Of a DNA stretch of 64,000 nt, positions 9,265 through 19,882 are shown piece after piece (position 1 is the stretch's first letter; each line of letters starts with the position of its first letter). Location: assembly GCA_036873135.1 (NCBI GenBank), contig JAPTYO010000059.1, positions 6,131,066 to 6,195,065 on the forward strand, in the 5' to 3' direction. A model generated the notes under the pieces. That model did no database searches, was not told the DNA's origin, and saw nothing but the letters and a program-made list of their open reading frames with translations. The position numbers and the translations under genes were made by a program. The stretch is from Clarkia xantiana subsp. parviflora (Eukaryota > Streptophyta > Magnoliopsida > Myrtales > Onagraceae).

Positions 9265-12200
9265 TTGGTGGAGTTGCTGAAAGAGTTCAAGGAACTATTT
9301 GCCTGGTCCCCGAGCGATATGCCAGGAATCAGTCCCGATGTGATCGTACATGAGCTGAAGATAGACCCCGCGATCAAGCCTATCACACAGAAAAGGCGTC
9401 CGATGGGCACGGACAAGAAGATCGCGATCCAGCAGGAGGTGGGCAGGTTGCTCGATGTTGGGTTTATTAAAGAACTTCGATTCCAGACTTGGGTTGCTAA
9501 TCCAGTGCTGGTGAAGAAGACTAACGGCAAATGGCGAATGTCTGTGGACTTCCGCGACTTGAACAAGGCTTCCCCCAAAGGACTGCTACCCACTCCCGAG
9601 AATCGACCAGTTGGTGGATGCCACGTCGGGACACGAGCTGTTGAGTTTTATGGATGCGTATTCAGGCTACAACCAGATCAAGATGGCCAAGGAAGACGCT
9701 CCCCACACAGCGTTCTACGCAGACAGTGACATCTATCACTACGATGTCATGCCTTTCGGGTTGATCAATGCTGGGGCAACCTACCAGCAGATGGTGAACA
9801 AGCTGTTCGGAGATATGCTGGGGGAAACCATGGAGGCTTACGTGGATGATATGCTAGTGAAGTCCCGACAAGCCGAGGATCATGTGCACAACCTAACCAT
9901 GGCGTTTGAGCGAATGAGGCTTCATCAAGTTCGCTTAAACCCGACGAAATGCGCCTTCGGAGTCCACTCAGGGAAATTCTTGGGCTTTATGGTGAGCCAG
10001 AGGGGAATTGAGGTGAATCCCGAGAAGCTGAGGGCGATTGAGGAGATGCAGTCTCCGATAAATCATCGGGAGGTACAAGTGCTGAATGGCCGACTAGCTG
10101 CAATGAATCGCTTCTTGTCCAAAGCCAGCGACCGGTCAATGCCGTTTATTGAAGTCCTGAGGGCCAACAAGAAATTCGAATGGACCGCCAAGTGTGAAGA
10201 GGCGTTCCAAGCACTCAAGCAGCACATTCGCACCCTCCCGCCGTTGGCGAAACCGGTTCCAGGCGAGCCGCTCTATCTATATTTGGCTGTTTCTGAATTT
10301 GCCATTAGCTCTGTGTTAGTAAAGATTGTCGAAGGTAATCAAGTCCCCGTCTATTATGTAAGCAAGGCGTTTACCAAGTCTGAATTGAACTATCCTGTCG
10401 TTGAGAAGTACCTCTTTGCGTTGATTATTACTGCTCGGAAGCTAAGGCCTTATTTCCACGCACACGAGATCACCGTGCTGACGAACCAGCCTTTGAAACA
10501 CTTTCTAAACCGACCGGATGCGTCGGGGAGATTAGTGAAATGGGCAGTAGAGCTTAGTGAGTTTCGCATACACTTCGCTCCGAGAACAGCCATTAAGGGC
10601 CAGGCATTGGCAGATTTTATAGCAGAATCTACAGCCCCCGATCTGGAAGAAGCGGGCCCTGTAGAGGGGGCAACTATGGAGGTCCCGATAGAAGAACAAC
10701 CAGAGAGGGCAGAGCAATCAGAACAGCCAAACGAGGAAAATACCTGGGAGATGTACACGGATGGCTCCGCGAGTTCGGACGGATCAGGAGCGGGCTTTTT
10801 GTTGATACCACCAGGTGAAGGTGAACCGCTCCGATACGCCTTGGCTTTAACATTCAAGGCCACAAACAATGAAGCAGAATATGAAGCCCTTATCACGGGC
10901 CTAAAAATTGCTAAAGGCACTGGAGTCGATCACTTGAGAGTGAAGTGTGACGCAGCTTTAATCGTAAACCAGGTTCAAGGGCGATACGAATCAAGGAGTC
11001 CGATAATGAAGAAATACTTACGCGAAGTGCAAGCCCTGAAGGAGAGCTTTAAAAGCTTCGATATCGAGGCAATCCCGAGGGAGGAAAACGTAGAGGCAGA
11101 CGCCCTGAGCAAATTTACCCTGGGGGCACCCTTAGAGGAAAATCAGAAGGTGCACTTCTTGGAGAAGGTGATCTTATCAAACATCGACCCAACACAGGTG
11201 TGTGCCATTGAGGCGAGATCGGAGGAGGAGCCAACTTGGATGACCCCGATAGTCGCGTACCTGACTACGGGGGCAGTCCCCGATGGTAAAGTAGCAGCGG
11301 ACAGGATACGTCGGATCGCGGCCAATTATGTGATGCTGGAAAATCAGTTATACAAGAAGGGCTGGTTCTCGACTCCGTACTTGAAGTGCGTGGCAGAACC
11401 CGACACCAATCGGATCCTGAAGGAGGTGCACGAAGGGGTCGCGGCCTGTCATGAAGGGGCCCGATCCATCATGAGGAAAGTATTGAACTTGGGCTATTAT
11501 TGGCCCACGATGAGCAAGGAAGCAACGGCGTTGGTCCGATCCTGTGACGCGTGCCGGAGATACGCCCCGAATATCGTGGCTCCGGCCGCTAATCTGACAT
11601 CCATCAAAAGCGCTTGGCCCTTCGCACAGTGGGGCATCGACTTGGTGGGACCTCTTCCACAAGCACAAGGTCAATGTAAGTATTTACTTGTAGCTATCGA
11701 TTATTTTTCGAAATGGATAGAGGCAAAGGCGTTAGCCAGAACAACGGGGAACCATATCGTCAAGTTCCTCCAGACCCATATTGTGTCCAGATACGGGATT
11801 CCTAAGGTGGTGATCAGCGACAATGGTCCACCGTTTAACGGCTCTAAGGTGAGGGAGTATCTGGAGGAGTTGAACATCGAGCATCGGACTGCTTCTGTGC
11901 GCCATGCTCAGACTAACGGCCAGGTGGAATCAGCCAACAAAATCGTGATGGATGGCCTGAAGAAGAGGGTCTATGCCTTGAAGGGAAAGTGGCTGAACGA
12001 ACTGGAAAACGTGCTTTGGGCTGTTAGAACGACACCCAAACGATCAACGGGGGAGACTCCGTTTGGCCTCGTTTACGGCACGGAGGCTGTCGCCCCCGTG
12101 GAAGTAGCTGTGGCGTCCCATCGGATGAGATATTACGAGCCTCTGACGAATGATGAGATGAGACGTCTGGACTTAGACTTGCTTGAAGAGAAGAGGCGGG

Positions 12201-12496
12201 AAGCCGATGAAGTCCAAGCTCGAATGCGTTTGGCGACGGCCAGGTACTACAATCGGCGAGTGAAGTCCCGACAATTCTTCGTCGGGGAGCTGGTTTGGCG
12301 TCGCAACGAGTTCACCCTTTTGGATCGAATCAACAAGATGTCACCAAAATGGGAAGGACCTTATAGGGTCGTGGGGATGCCAGCTCCAAATGCGTACAAG
12401 TTGGAAGACCTCGATGGCAGAACGTTAAAGCATTCTTTTAGTGGCGAACACTTGAAGAAAGTCGCCTTAAGTGGTGCCCGAAGAAAGTCGCCTTAA
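9265..12496 (+). pseudogene. pol: Tat-A pol: reverse transcriptase, dual RNase H, integrase
   Basis: Starts with LVELLKEFKELFAWSPSDMP, then reverse transcriptase; a one-base insertion in TCCCCCAAAG (about 9571-9580) moves the frame. From 9611 one frame runs 961 codons. RT has the YVDDM catalytic motif (residues 77-81 of that frame). The gypsy RNase H follows (EPLYLYLAVS; LNYPVVEKY), then a second, archaeal-type RNase H beginning MYTDGSASSDGSGAG near residue 381, the Tat hallmark. Integrase has an HHCC finger (about 606-650) and catalytic residues D677, D737 and E773, giving D-35-E spacing. No chromodomain is seen. The last codons (KKVALSGAR) lie inside the first units of the 26-bp satellite. 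Confidence 0.97.
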
Positions 12497-13070
12497 GTGG
12501 TGCCCAATAAAGTCGCCTTAAGTGGTGCCCGATGTAAAATCGCCTTAAGTGGTGTATGCTGTTTATCGTTTAATTCGATGTAAGCCAATTTTGTGCCGTC
12601 AATAAATAAAGAGGTTGCTTCCAATCAGAGTTATCCTTAGATTTATGCTAAGTTTCAAAGTCGCCTTGAGTGGTGCACGAGAAAAGTCGCCTTGAGTGGT
12701 GCACGAGAAAAGTCGCCTTGAGTGGTGCACGAGAAAAGTCGCCTTAAGTGGTGCGCGATCCTTGGATTCATTCTAAGTACTGAAAAGCCGCCTTAAGTGG
12801 TGCATGATATAAAGTCGCCTTGAGTGGTGCACGATGTAAAGTCGCCTTAGGTGGTGCACGAGTAAAGTCGCCTTAGGTGGTACACGAGTAAAGTCGCCTT
12901 AAATGGTGCACGAGAATAGTCGCCCTGAGTGGTGCACGAGAAAAGTCGCCTTGAGTGGTGCACGATCCTTAGATTTATTCTAAGTCTTGAAAAGTCGCCT
13001 TAAGTGGTGCACGATATTAAGCCGTCTTAAGAGATGCATGATGATAAGTCGCCTCAAGTGGCGCAAATTA
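12462..13070 (+). repeat. 26-bp satellite in the 3' untranslated region of Tat-A
   Basis: Around 20 units of consensus GTCGCCTTRAGTGGTGCACG plus an A-rich spacer. Period 26 (starts at 12661, 12687 and 12713), with 25-27 elsewhere. The first two units are the last codons of pol, and similar units continue past the stop. Interspersed non-repeat pieces include 'ccttagatttattctaag', itself repeated near 12635, 12760 and 12970. Tandem arrays at this place are known in other Tat elements. Confidence 0.9.
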
Positions 13071-13261
13071 TTAAATCGTGGGGAATGACGTACGAAAATG
13101 TCTTAATTGTCGAGGTATCGACCTAAGCGAGTATAGTAAAGCCACTGGGAGAAGTGCAATAAAAGAATTGGAACTAAGAAAGTCTGATATTATTGGGGCT
13201 CGAAGGCCCGATGATTACAAAAGGAGAAGAATACAAAGATTCTAGCAATAAGCAGTTAGGC

Positions 13262-13664
13262 CTAATCCTCATTGGCGGCATCAACGGGAACAGGGTCCGC
13301 AAGGTCTGTGGCAGAAGGCTCCACAGGGTCAGCCGTTGGAGGATTGACTATCGGGGTCATGGGATCGAGGAGTTTCCGATGAAGAAGTAGTTCCTCTTCA
13401 CTCTGAACTTGTGGTATGCATTTCCGGCCTTGAGCATCGGCTTCTTTGGTGGAAATGATACATCCTTCCCGGAGAGCTGCATCATAAGCAGTGCTGAAAA
13501 TTTCGTTCAGAACATAGTCGAAGTCGAAAGGCTTCCTTCCCCCGAAACCAGATCCACTATCTGAAAGCATCCATTAAAAGGGACGTCAGGTTTTTCCCAG
13601 GAAATTACAATCAAACTAAGCAAAGATGAAGGTGAATAATAGAGAAGAAACCCTTACCTGACAT
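13262..13664 (-). CDS. Antisense two-exon ORF in Tat-A 3' region
   Basis: On the minus strand a TATA box (13796-13803) is followed about 130 bp later by ATGTCAG, an exact donor GTAAGG (from 13657), a 97-bp intron ending TTTCAG (13561-13563), and an open second exon (13560-13262) ending in TAG. The joined product has about 101 residues. Its N-terminus is Gly/Ser-rich, then comes an aromatic helix-prone stretch (KPFDFDYVLNEIF), Lys/Glu-rich middle, and a Pro/Asp-rich acidic tail. I recognise no domain. The frame is also open through the intron end, so splicing changes only the start. Reverse-orientation open frames near the 3' LTR are known in Tat relatives such as maize Grande, which supports it being genuine. 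Function unknown. Confidence 0.6.
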
Positions 13665-13795
13665 GATATCTGGAGGCCAGAAGAATAAACCTGACGTTGC
13701 CGGAAAGATGGCCGAAGAAACACTAAGGCCCCTAGAGTTGCAGAAAGTTTTCGAAAATTTGTAGATGATAAAGTGAAACTGTGCCCACGGTTAGG

Positions 13796-13803
13796 ATTTT
13801 ATA
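13796..13803 (-). promoter_or_regulatory. Candidate TATA box for the Tat-A antisense gene
   Basis: TATAAAAT on the minus strand within CACCTATAAAATCC, about 130 bp before the antisense ATG, giving a leader of roughly 100 nt. It is inside the retroelement and points opposite to gag-pol. Confidence 0.5.
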
Positions 13804-14168
13804 GGTGAAGAGGACATTCGAAAGGGCGTTTTAATCTGAACCATCGAAGATGAAGCGTTCTAATTTGGACCGTTGAGATGAAACGTGCGGAATGGCAGCA
13901 GGTGCAATGATGAAATAGCCTGAAGAGCACTTTTCAGAAAAAGCAGACACAGAAAATCAGGCACGAGGGCCGAAAACGTCGCTTCATTATCTACTGCATT
14001 TAATGAACTGGGGAACCGAGGAGACCCCTGGGATTTGGCAGTTATTTACAAAACACTGAGGAAACGTGAAGGAGAAGACTGGTAATTGAGTGACTGAACC
14101 AAGGGAAAGATCCCCGATTCCAATATCGGGAGTTGGAAGACACGACGAACTAAAAGTCCCTCATGTCT

Positions 14169-14178
14169 TGGGGGCAAA
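14169..14178 (+). other. Tat-A polypurine tract
   Basis: TGGGGGCAAA lies immediately before the 3' LTR, where plus-strand DNA synthesis would be primed. Confidence 0.75.
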
Positions 14179-14893
14179 TGATGGGTTCGACTACAGCCGT
14201 CAGACCCTTTAACGGTGAGGAAACGGCAAATAGGCCCGGTGGGCCCTAAACGAAGGCCAAGATGGCCCAGGCTAAGGATCCCGACGAAGGAGGTCCGAGG
14301 ATGAGAGGTCCCGACAAGGTCGGACCTGACAGGTGAGTTGGAAGCTCCCGATGAAAAGCCTTTAAGTAGGCCCCGATGATGAATCCATGAGAATGATTGG
14401 CCCTGTCACGATGACGAGGGGCCCCGAGCGGTGACACAACGAGATAACTCTGGAGTCCCCGACGGGAGTCGGGACTCGTTATCAGAGGATAAGGCCAAGA
14501 TATGCGGGGCGTGGCCGAGATACGCGGAACGTGGTTAAGATACACGGATCGTGGCCGAGATACGCGGGGCATGGCTGAGATACGCGAGATCATGGCCTAG
14601 ATAGGCGGGATCACACCCGAGATACGCGGGATACGGGCTAACCACCCCTAACGGTTCACCAGGTATCTGAGGCATCTCTTTGCCTATAAAAGGGCAGGAG
14701 GTCACCTCAGAACACTTACGTTGAATTACATACTCTGAGATTATTGCTTGCCAGTTCGTATTGGGCACTCATTTAAGCATCGGAGAGGGATTCTGGGTCA
14801 CCCCCCGGTCTATCCCCTCTTGCAGGATTGCGTGGAGCGAAGGAGCTAGGATTGCCGTCAAAGACCGTACCGGAGTTCCACCGTGATCCAACA
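14179..14893 (+). repeat. Tat-A 3' LTR (715 bp)
   Basis: Same length and ends as the 5' LTR, with about 11 substitutions by eye. It is followed by ATTAT (14894-14898), matching the target copy at 6104-6108. Confidence 0.97.
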
Positions 14894-14898
14894 ATTAT

Positions 14899-14971
14899 GG
14901 GCAACCTCAGCCGACCTCAATTGGGTCTTTAACAACAACGGGCTTCAAACTCAATTTAATAGGAGGTAACA
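14899..14971 (-). repeat. Copia-1 5' LTR, transcription-proximal end
   Basis: Continues the LTR begun at 5885: the text gggtctaaacattat before Tat-A joins gggcaacctc after it, matching the neighbouring unit of the LTR. It ends GGTAACA, so on the minus strand the LTR starts TGTTACC. A T-run (14972 onward) follows. Confidence 0.75.
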
Positions 14972-15640
14972 TTTTTTTTATCATTTAAAACGGCGTCACC
15001 AGGGACTGAAGCCGTGCGCTCTGATACCATAAATAATTTAGTAACTTGATTACATATGTATTGATACAAGATGGTATATATACAAGTACAAAAGATCGAA
15101 TAAGGAGATTGTCCATGCAAGGAAAATCTCTTTAATGGACAATTCTAGTAAGGAACCGAACTTAACTCTATGACTCAAGTGGAAACTCTCAATAACTCTA
15201 TAACACAAATGGTATGGTGATCAATAGTATCAATCATCATTCCAATACTTGATTTTAGCTAATACTAATAAGGAATATGTGTAATCACAATAAGATGGAA
15301 GTATCGATTTCACTCATATAGATATTTAATTATGAATGACTATGTGGAAGAAGAAAAATTCATAAATTTAGGTGAATTTCTATTAATTAGGTCCAATCAA
15401 CATAATCAAATTCAGTAAGATTAAACAAAATACTAGACACTAATCCCGCACACTAGAATACGGATTCGAGCCAGGAAAGAAAAATCAAACAAAAAAAAAT
15501 TAAGTTCAACGTTAAAAAAAGTAATTTCGTTGAAATTGGATTGAAGAAATAAAATAATTTAAACATTCTAATAGATATAGTATTGAGAAGTTTTTCAATT
15601 TTAACCATTAATCTAAAAAATTGAAATATATATATATATA
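14972..15640 (-). mobile_element. Copia-2 remnant: primer site and 5' LTR region
   Basis: GCTCTGATACCA at 15018-15029 is a perfect minus-strand tRNA-Met primer site (TGGTATCAGAGC). To its right lies sequence with a TATA-like ATATATACC near 15070-15085 that fits an LTR, though its CA end is not canonical and I cannot find its outer boundary. Copia-1 inserted about 50 bp inside this element. No coding remnant is visible. Confidence 0.55.
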
Positions 15641-15964
15641 TATTATTTAGGATTAATAAGTCTTTTGGTACAACATGTTTGAACCACTTTTGGTTTTTGG
15701 TGCAATATCTATTTTTTTTTTATACTTTTGGTGCAAAACGTTTGAAACTTGTACACTTTTGGTGCATCTATTAGTCAACTATTAATGTTGACCCTTAATT
15801 AATCACGTGACTTGTACGTGACTAGCCCAAATTTGTATTTTGTTCAGTTTAGTCCTCCAAATTATATTACAAACTTTTTGTTTGCATAATTTAATCCCTA
15901 ACTTGTTCCAATCGAGCCCCTAGATCGATTGATCGAGCCCGATTAGAGCCTAGGGCTAGGTCCG
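15641..15964. repeat. Terminal-type repeat with 'TTTTGGTGCAA' motifs
   Basis: Repeats of cttttggtgca / ttttggtacaaca in a T-rich stretch, followed by gene-free sequence up to the GTCCG target site. This resembles the terminal region of many plant Mutator-like elements, but no partner end is visible, so it is a fragment at best. No coding signal. Confidence 0.3.
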
Positions 15965-16563
15965 TGTTAGATTACGGGGAGTAATCACTACGGATACTTA
16001 AAAAAGATACATGCTAGTAATCGGAAATACGCAGCGGAAGATTCGCACATACCTTTAAGATGATCCGTAGACCCAAGATCTTCTCAGGAGGGAGTTCACG
16101 ATCCTCCGGTCGGGACCCGTAGAGGTTCTTGTTAGAGAAGCCCTACGCGGTGAAGCTCCACAGCAAAGCCTCTGATCGATTCTTGGCACGGGGACAGATC
16201 TTTGGAGTGTTTGCTTGGAAAGCAAATTGGCACACCCTTGGTGAAGGTAGGTTTGGCCGAAACCTAGGTGCGGGGTGGAGGGTTTTTCTCTCTAAAACAC
16301 TCTAATGAGGAAATAGTGATTAACCCTAAAAATCCCCTAACACCATGTATTTATAGGAGGAGCAAAGTGGACAAAAGTCCACTATGCCCACACTAGGTAT
16401 TTCGGCCGGCCATGCATAGGGGAGGCCCATAATTTGGGCCTCTCATGTCAATTGGGATTTGGGTCTAGCCCAATTACCCTAATGTGACATTTACCTAATT
16501 TCCTTAGGTAAACTATTCATATTATGGGCTACCAATTACGGCGCCCATCACCATATGCTTACA
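15965..16563 (-). repeat. 3' LTR of the gag-only copia element (599 bp)
   Basis: Ends TGTTAGATTACGG (left) and CCATATGCTTACA (right) are inverted on the minus strand to TGTAAGCATATGG...TCTAACA. The minus strand reads AGTGGGAGC, a polypurine tract, just before it. The TATA box region is tatttatag near 16349. Highly similar to 31313-31906. Confidence 0.93.
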
Positions 16564-16858
16564 GCTCCCACTCGCCGGAATGGGAGGGTGCCTGTTAATG
16601 TATTGTCGTCCAAATCTGCATCAACATTTCACTCTTTCGACCTGCTCCTTGCTTCCGAATAGTTCATACGAGGTTCGCCGTGCGACCGACGGATACGACG
16701 GGCATCGTGCTACTCATCTGTTAGGAGTATTGTAGCGCCCGTGGAACGTTGATTCCCTTTTCTCCAATCAACCTGTTATAAAAAAATATTTATATTGTAC
16801 CGCGTTGTATCCTAGGTCAACTGTTAATTCTCCTTTTGCCTAGTTTCCACATAGGAAA
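16564..16858 (-). other. 3' internal end of the gag-only copia element
   Basis: Begins with the complement of a polypurine tract (GCTCCCACT). No coding signal. It stops where a family-D LTR starts at 16859. Confidence 0.5.
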
Positions 16859-17663
16859 TGTTGCGTCCAAATCCAACCGGGTAGTCGGACTCTTCGGCAC
16901 TTCAGGTTGGGGACACGTCGGGTGTCGGAAGTGGGCTTTTTGATGTTGGCAAGGGGCTGTCGGCAATGTGCACTTGTCGGACTGGTACAACTATCGGCAG
17001 TGTAGGCTGTCGGCAAGGTATGGCTATCGGCAAGGTACGGCTGTCGGTAGTGCAAGCTTGTCGACAGGGTAAGCTTATCGGCTTAGCGGAGCTAACCTGC
17101 AGGAAGGGAAATAACCAGCACGGAGGGGGGGGTGTCGGTTGAACCCTCTTCGATGCTTAAATGAGTGTTTTAGAGAGAGAAAATATTCTTGAGAGAGGTC
17201 AGAGCTCCAAGGCCAAAATCTAGAGAATGTGTCAAAATGGGTGGCCAAGGTCTCCTATTTATATGCAACCTTAGGACCAAACCCGTTTTTTTTGCGGTTC
17301 GACGCCGGTCTAAAAGAAAATAAGAACCGTCGTCTAATTAGGCTTTGGAGAACTCTTCGCTCTTTGTGTTCGGACGATAAAAGATGCGCGCAGTACCCGT
17401 TTGACAGCAATCCGGACCCGATCGGACTTAGAATCCGACGGGGTCCGGATTGCCTAGGACGATCCGGAGCCGGTCCGGATTGCCTAACTAATCCGGACCT
17501 CCGGATTGCTTAAGAAATCCGGAGGCTCGGTCCGGACGCGTACACCGCGCCTCCGGACCGTTTTTGAAACTCGAATATCGTGTTTGGGCCCGTTATGTGA
17601 TTTTTGACGTGATTGCGGGGTTCTGAATGTAAATACGAACCCGAATTGGGCAGATATCCAACA
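16859..17663 (-). repeat. Family-D LTR, probably a 3' LTR (805 bp)
   Basis: Runs TGTTGCGTCC to ATATCCAACA in plus coordinates, homologous to 2867-3572 and 59969-60603. It contains two minisatellites: a CGGCAAGGTAYGGCTRT-type unit (about 16975-17075) and a GGTCCGGATTGCC-type unit (about 17400-17530). The minus strand reads CAGGGGAAAG just before the LTR start, a polypurine tract, so it looks like a 3' LTR. The flanks (ggaaa and ctttc) are not a duplication, and no partner LTR is found before 31 kb, so the rest of that element is lost. Confidence 0.75.
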
Positions 17664-18453
17664 CTTTCCCCTGAGTCAAGTAACGGTTGAGACCATACTT
17701 GACTCTATTTTAAGCTAGGATATAAGCCCAATTTAGGTTCAGAGCTGACCTCAAGGGTGGCTTGTTTGACGATTTGAGCGCGACGGCTTCGATTTCGCTC
17801 CACCTTAAATTTTGTCGGGAGGTATGTTAACTATCGACATGATTAGCGCAACCAGCGATACACACATAACAGTGAACAATAAACAATACGTACACGGTTA
17901 TGAACTTATGCGATAATTTTCATGGGAAAATGCAAACATGACATATGATGTCAATCACGAACATGATGTCGGCACGATTGTAGAAGATGAGAATAAACGA
18001 TTGATAATTAAATCATGCAAATAATCATGTGATAATAATAAAAGATATGAATCATGTATTTAAAATGATATAACGTGTGTGAAGTCATGCGCGCGCACCC
18101 ACGAAGCTACATGGGAGCGAGGAGGGGCAATTGCCCTCCTGAACTTATATGAAATATTTCTATACATCTTTATACCAATATAAAATGTGAGGGTTGTCCT
18201 CACCCCCAATAGGTACCTTTTCAACATTTTTAATTTTATTATTATTATTATTATAATTTTATAATATTTAGTTCCCGTAACTTTATAAAATTGATGATTT
18301 AGTTAAATTACTACTTAAAAATTATCTATTTATTTTTACTATTACTTAAAAATTATTTCGTTAAATTTTTTTATTTTTATTTTTTAAATTCGCTTAATTG
18401 ACATGTCGCTGTAGTTATTATTAAATTCTCAATCCAATAAACTTATCAATTAG
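17664..18453. other. Non-coding stretch, possible element-D interior and TE fragments
   Basis: No coding frame stands out. Near 18118-18140 is an imperfect palindrome (AGGAGGGGCAATTGCCCTCCT) of a type common in plant repeats. From about 18230 it turns into A/T-only sequence with an ATT run. Confidence 0.35.
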
Positions 18454-18677
18454 GGATGCATATCTCTTGCCCCACTCTTCTTGTTCCAGATGTGTCTCAT
18501 TGTTAACCTTTTGACACGTGTTATGTGTGTAATTAATTTTGTGGTTTTTTTTCTTTCTCTAAAACCCTACTGAGATTTGTGAAACCTAGAAGGAAAATTA
18601 AATTTAAGGACACGTGTCAAAATCTAAATGGTGAGGCACAATCTGGGGCACGAAGAGTGGGCAGGAGATCTGAATCC
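18454..18677. mobile_element. Mutator-type MITE with 9-bp TSD
   Basis: 224 bp with inverted ends of about 75 bp (left GGATGCATATCTC..., right complement GGATTCAGATCTC..., both continuing through the CCCACTCTTC and GACACGTG blocks). ATCAATTAG flanks it on both sides (18445-18453 and 18678-18686), the 9-bp duplication expected of Mutator-like elements. No coding capacity. Confidence 0.9.
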
Positions 18678-18779
18678 ATCAATTAGAGTCATCCTTAACA
18701 TATGATATGCATTCAATATGTGCAAATGTCGGGTGCATGCATTGTTTCATTTACCATATCACAGATTTGGGGATGTTCC

Positions 18780-19480
18780 GCCCTTTGACATTTTTGTATC
18801 GCATAAATCAGTCACTTGCCAATTCATATAACCTATCAAAATATGGATCAACCGTAGTTCCTGAAGTTTGACTTTACATATACCATGTTACTCAATGTTC
18901 AATACTTATTGACTCGAACTATTGATTTAGTTCTTGTGTTTGTAAATTCAATCATATTAGGTATATCCTAATTAGCAGTTGAATAAATATTTAAGGTGAA
19001 TTCAATAAACTTCATACATTAGTGATTTAAAAAATTGATGATTTAGTCCCTACTATATTTGAGTGTTACTAAAATTTTCATTAGTTAAATTGCATTAAAT
19101 TTTTTCTAAGTCACTTAACTTACATGTTACATTAATTAGCATTAACTTCTTAATGCAATATACCTATAAATTCGAGTCACCCCCAAATTATGATATGTAT
19201 TCAACTCATGTACACTTAGAGTACATGTTGAGATTTTTTTGTATATGTGTCAACAAAGGTTCTTGAATTTTGACCTTTTACGGATAACATGTTACTCATC
19301 GTCCATCATTTAGGGTCTCGAACTATTAATTTAGTTCTTCCATCTGTCAATTTAATCAAATTGTGTACAACTTAATTAGTATAAAATAAATAATTGATGT
19401 AAAGTCAAGTATAAACTTTTGATTTTAATGAATTGAATTTTCCTTTGGCGTTAAATCAATTTTGTTGGTATTATGGTATA
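18780..19480. repeat. Diverged direct duplication
   Basis: A block around 18855-19000 (gttcctgaagtttgac, accatgttactca, tcgaactattgatttagttctt) recurs around 19258-19390 (gttcttgaattttgacc, aacatgttactca, tcgaactattaatttagttctt). Spacing is about 400 bp. Order is conserved but the sequence is decayed. No coding signal. Confidence 0.55.
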
Positions 19481-19848
19481 AAATTGCATGGAACGTGTAT
19501 AGTTACGTTTGTATAGGTCAAACTGTTCCACTAATGACTCTAAGTGGTTAAGTACGAGTTTACATTCTTCGCTCCTCAAGTTGACGAGTTAGATACAACT
19601 TTGTCGTTAATAACCCACGACATACGCGATGTAACTCATTATTAGTTCTAACCGTAAATATATATACATGTAAAGTTAATTTAGTACCGTAATGAAAAAC
19701 AATAGTTAATTTTGTACATAATTATCAACTTTTTATTTTTTTAGTCGTTCTGTTTTTCTCGCCCCTCAAGTTGCCCATGTATTAATTAAATATCATCATA
19801 TTAGAAAGCTTAAGATAAATTATATATATTGAAATTTAGACGACCGAT

Positions 19849-19882
19849 ACGCGTGCAACGCACGCGTTAATAACTTGTCTAA
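19849..19882 (+). mobile_element. Helitron 3' terminus
   Basis: A perfect 8-bp stem ACGCGTGC / GCACGCGT with loop AAC (19849-19867) is followed 11 nt later by CTAA (19879-19882) and then T, matching the Helitron hairpin plus CTRR end inserted at A/T. The GCAACGCACG core is common in plant Helitron ends. I could not locate a 5' TC end, so the length is unknown. Confidence 0.55.

Larger units (their letters stand above)
6109..14893 (+). mobile_element. Tat-A, full-length Ty3/gypsy Tat-lineage retrotransposon
   Basis: 8785 bp with 715-bp LTRs at both ends, a TSD of ATTAT (6104-6108 and 14894-14898), a primer site, gag, protease, reverse transcriptase, two RNase H domains, integrase, a 26-bp satellite, an antisense open frame and a polypurine tract. 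The second RNase H and the absence of a chromodomain place it in the Tat lineage. The LTRs differ at about 11 of 715 positions by eye with no indel, so insertion was recent. gag-pol carries one stop and three frameshifts. Confidence 0.97.

Noticed and set aside
10450..11674. Minus-strand frames opposite Tat-A pol
   Set aside because: Shadows of the long pol frame; residues mirror conserved RNase H and integrase codons.
16840..17513. Small frames in the family-D LTR
   Set aside because: They follow LTR minisatellites and overlap the promoter region of the LTR; no protein signal.
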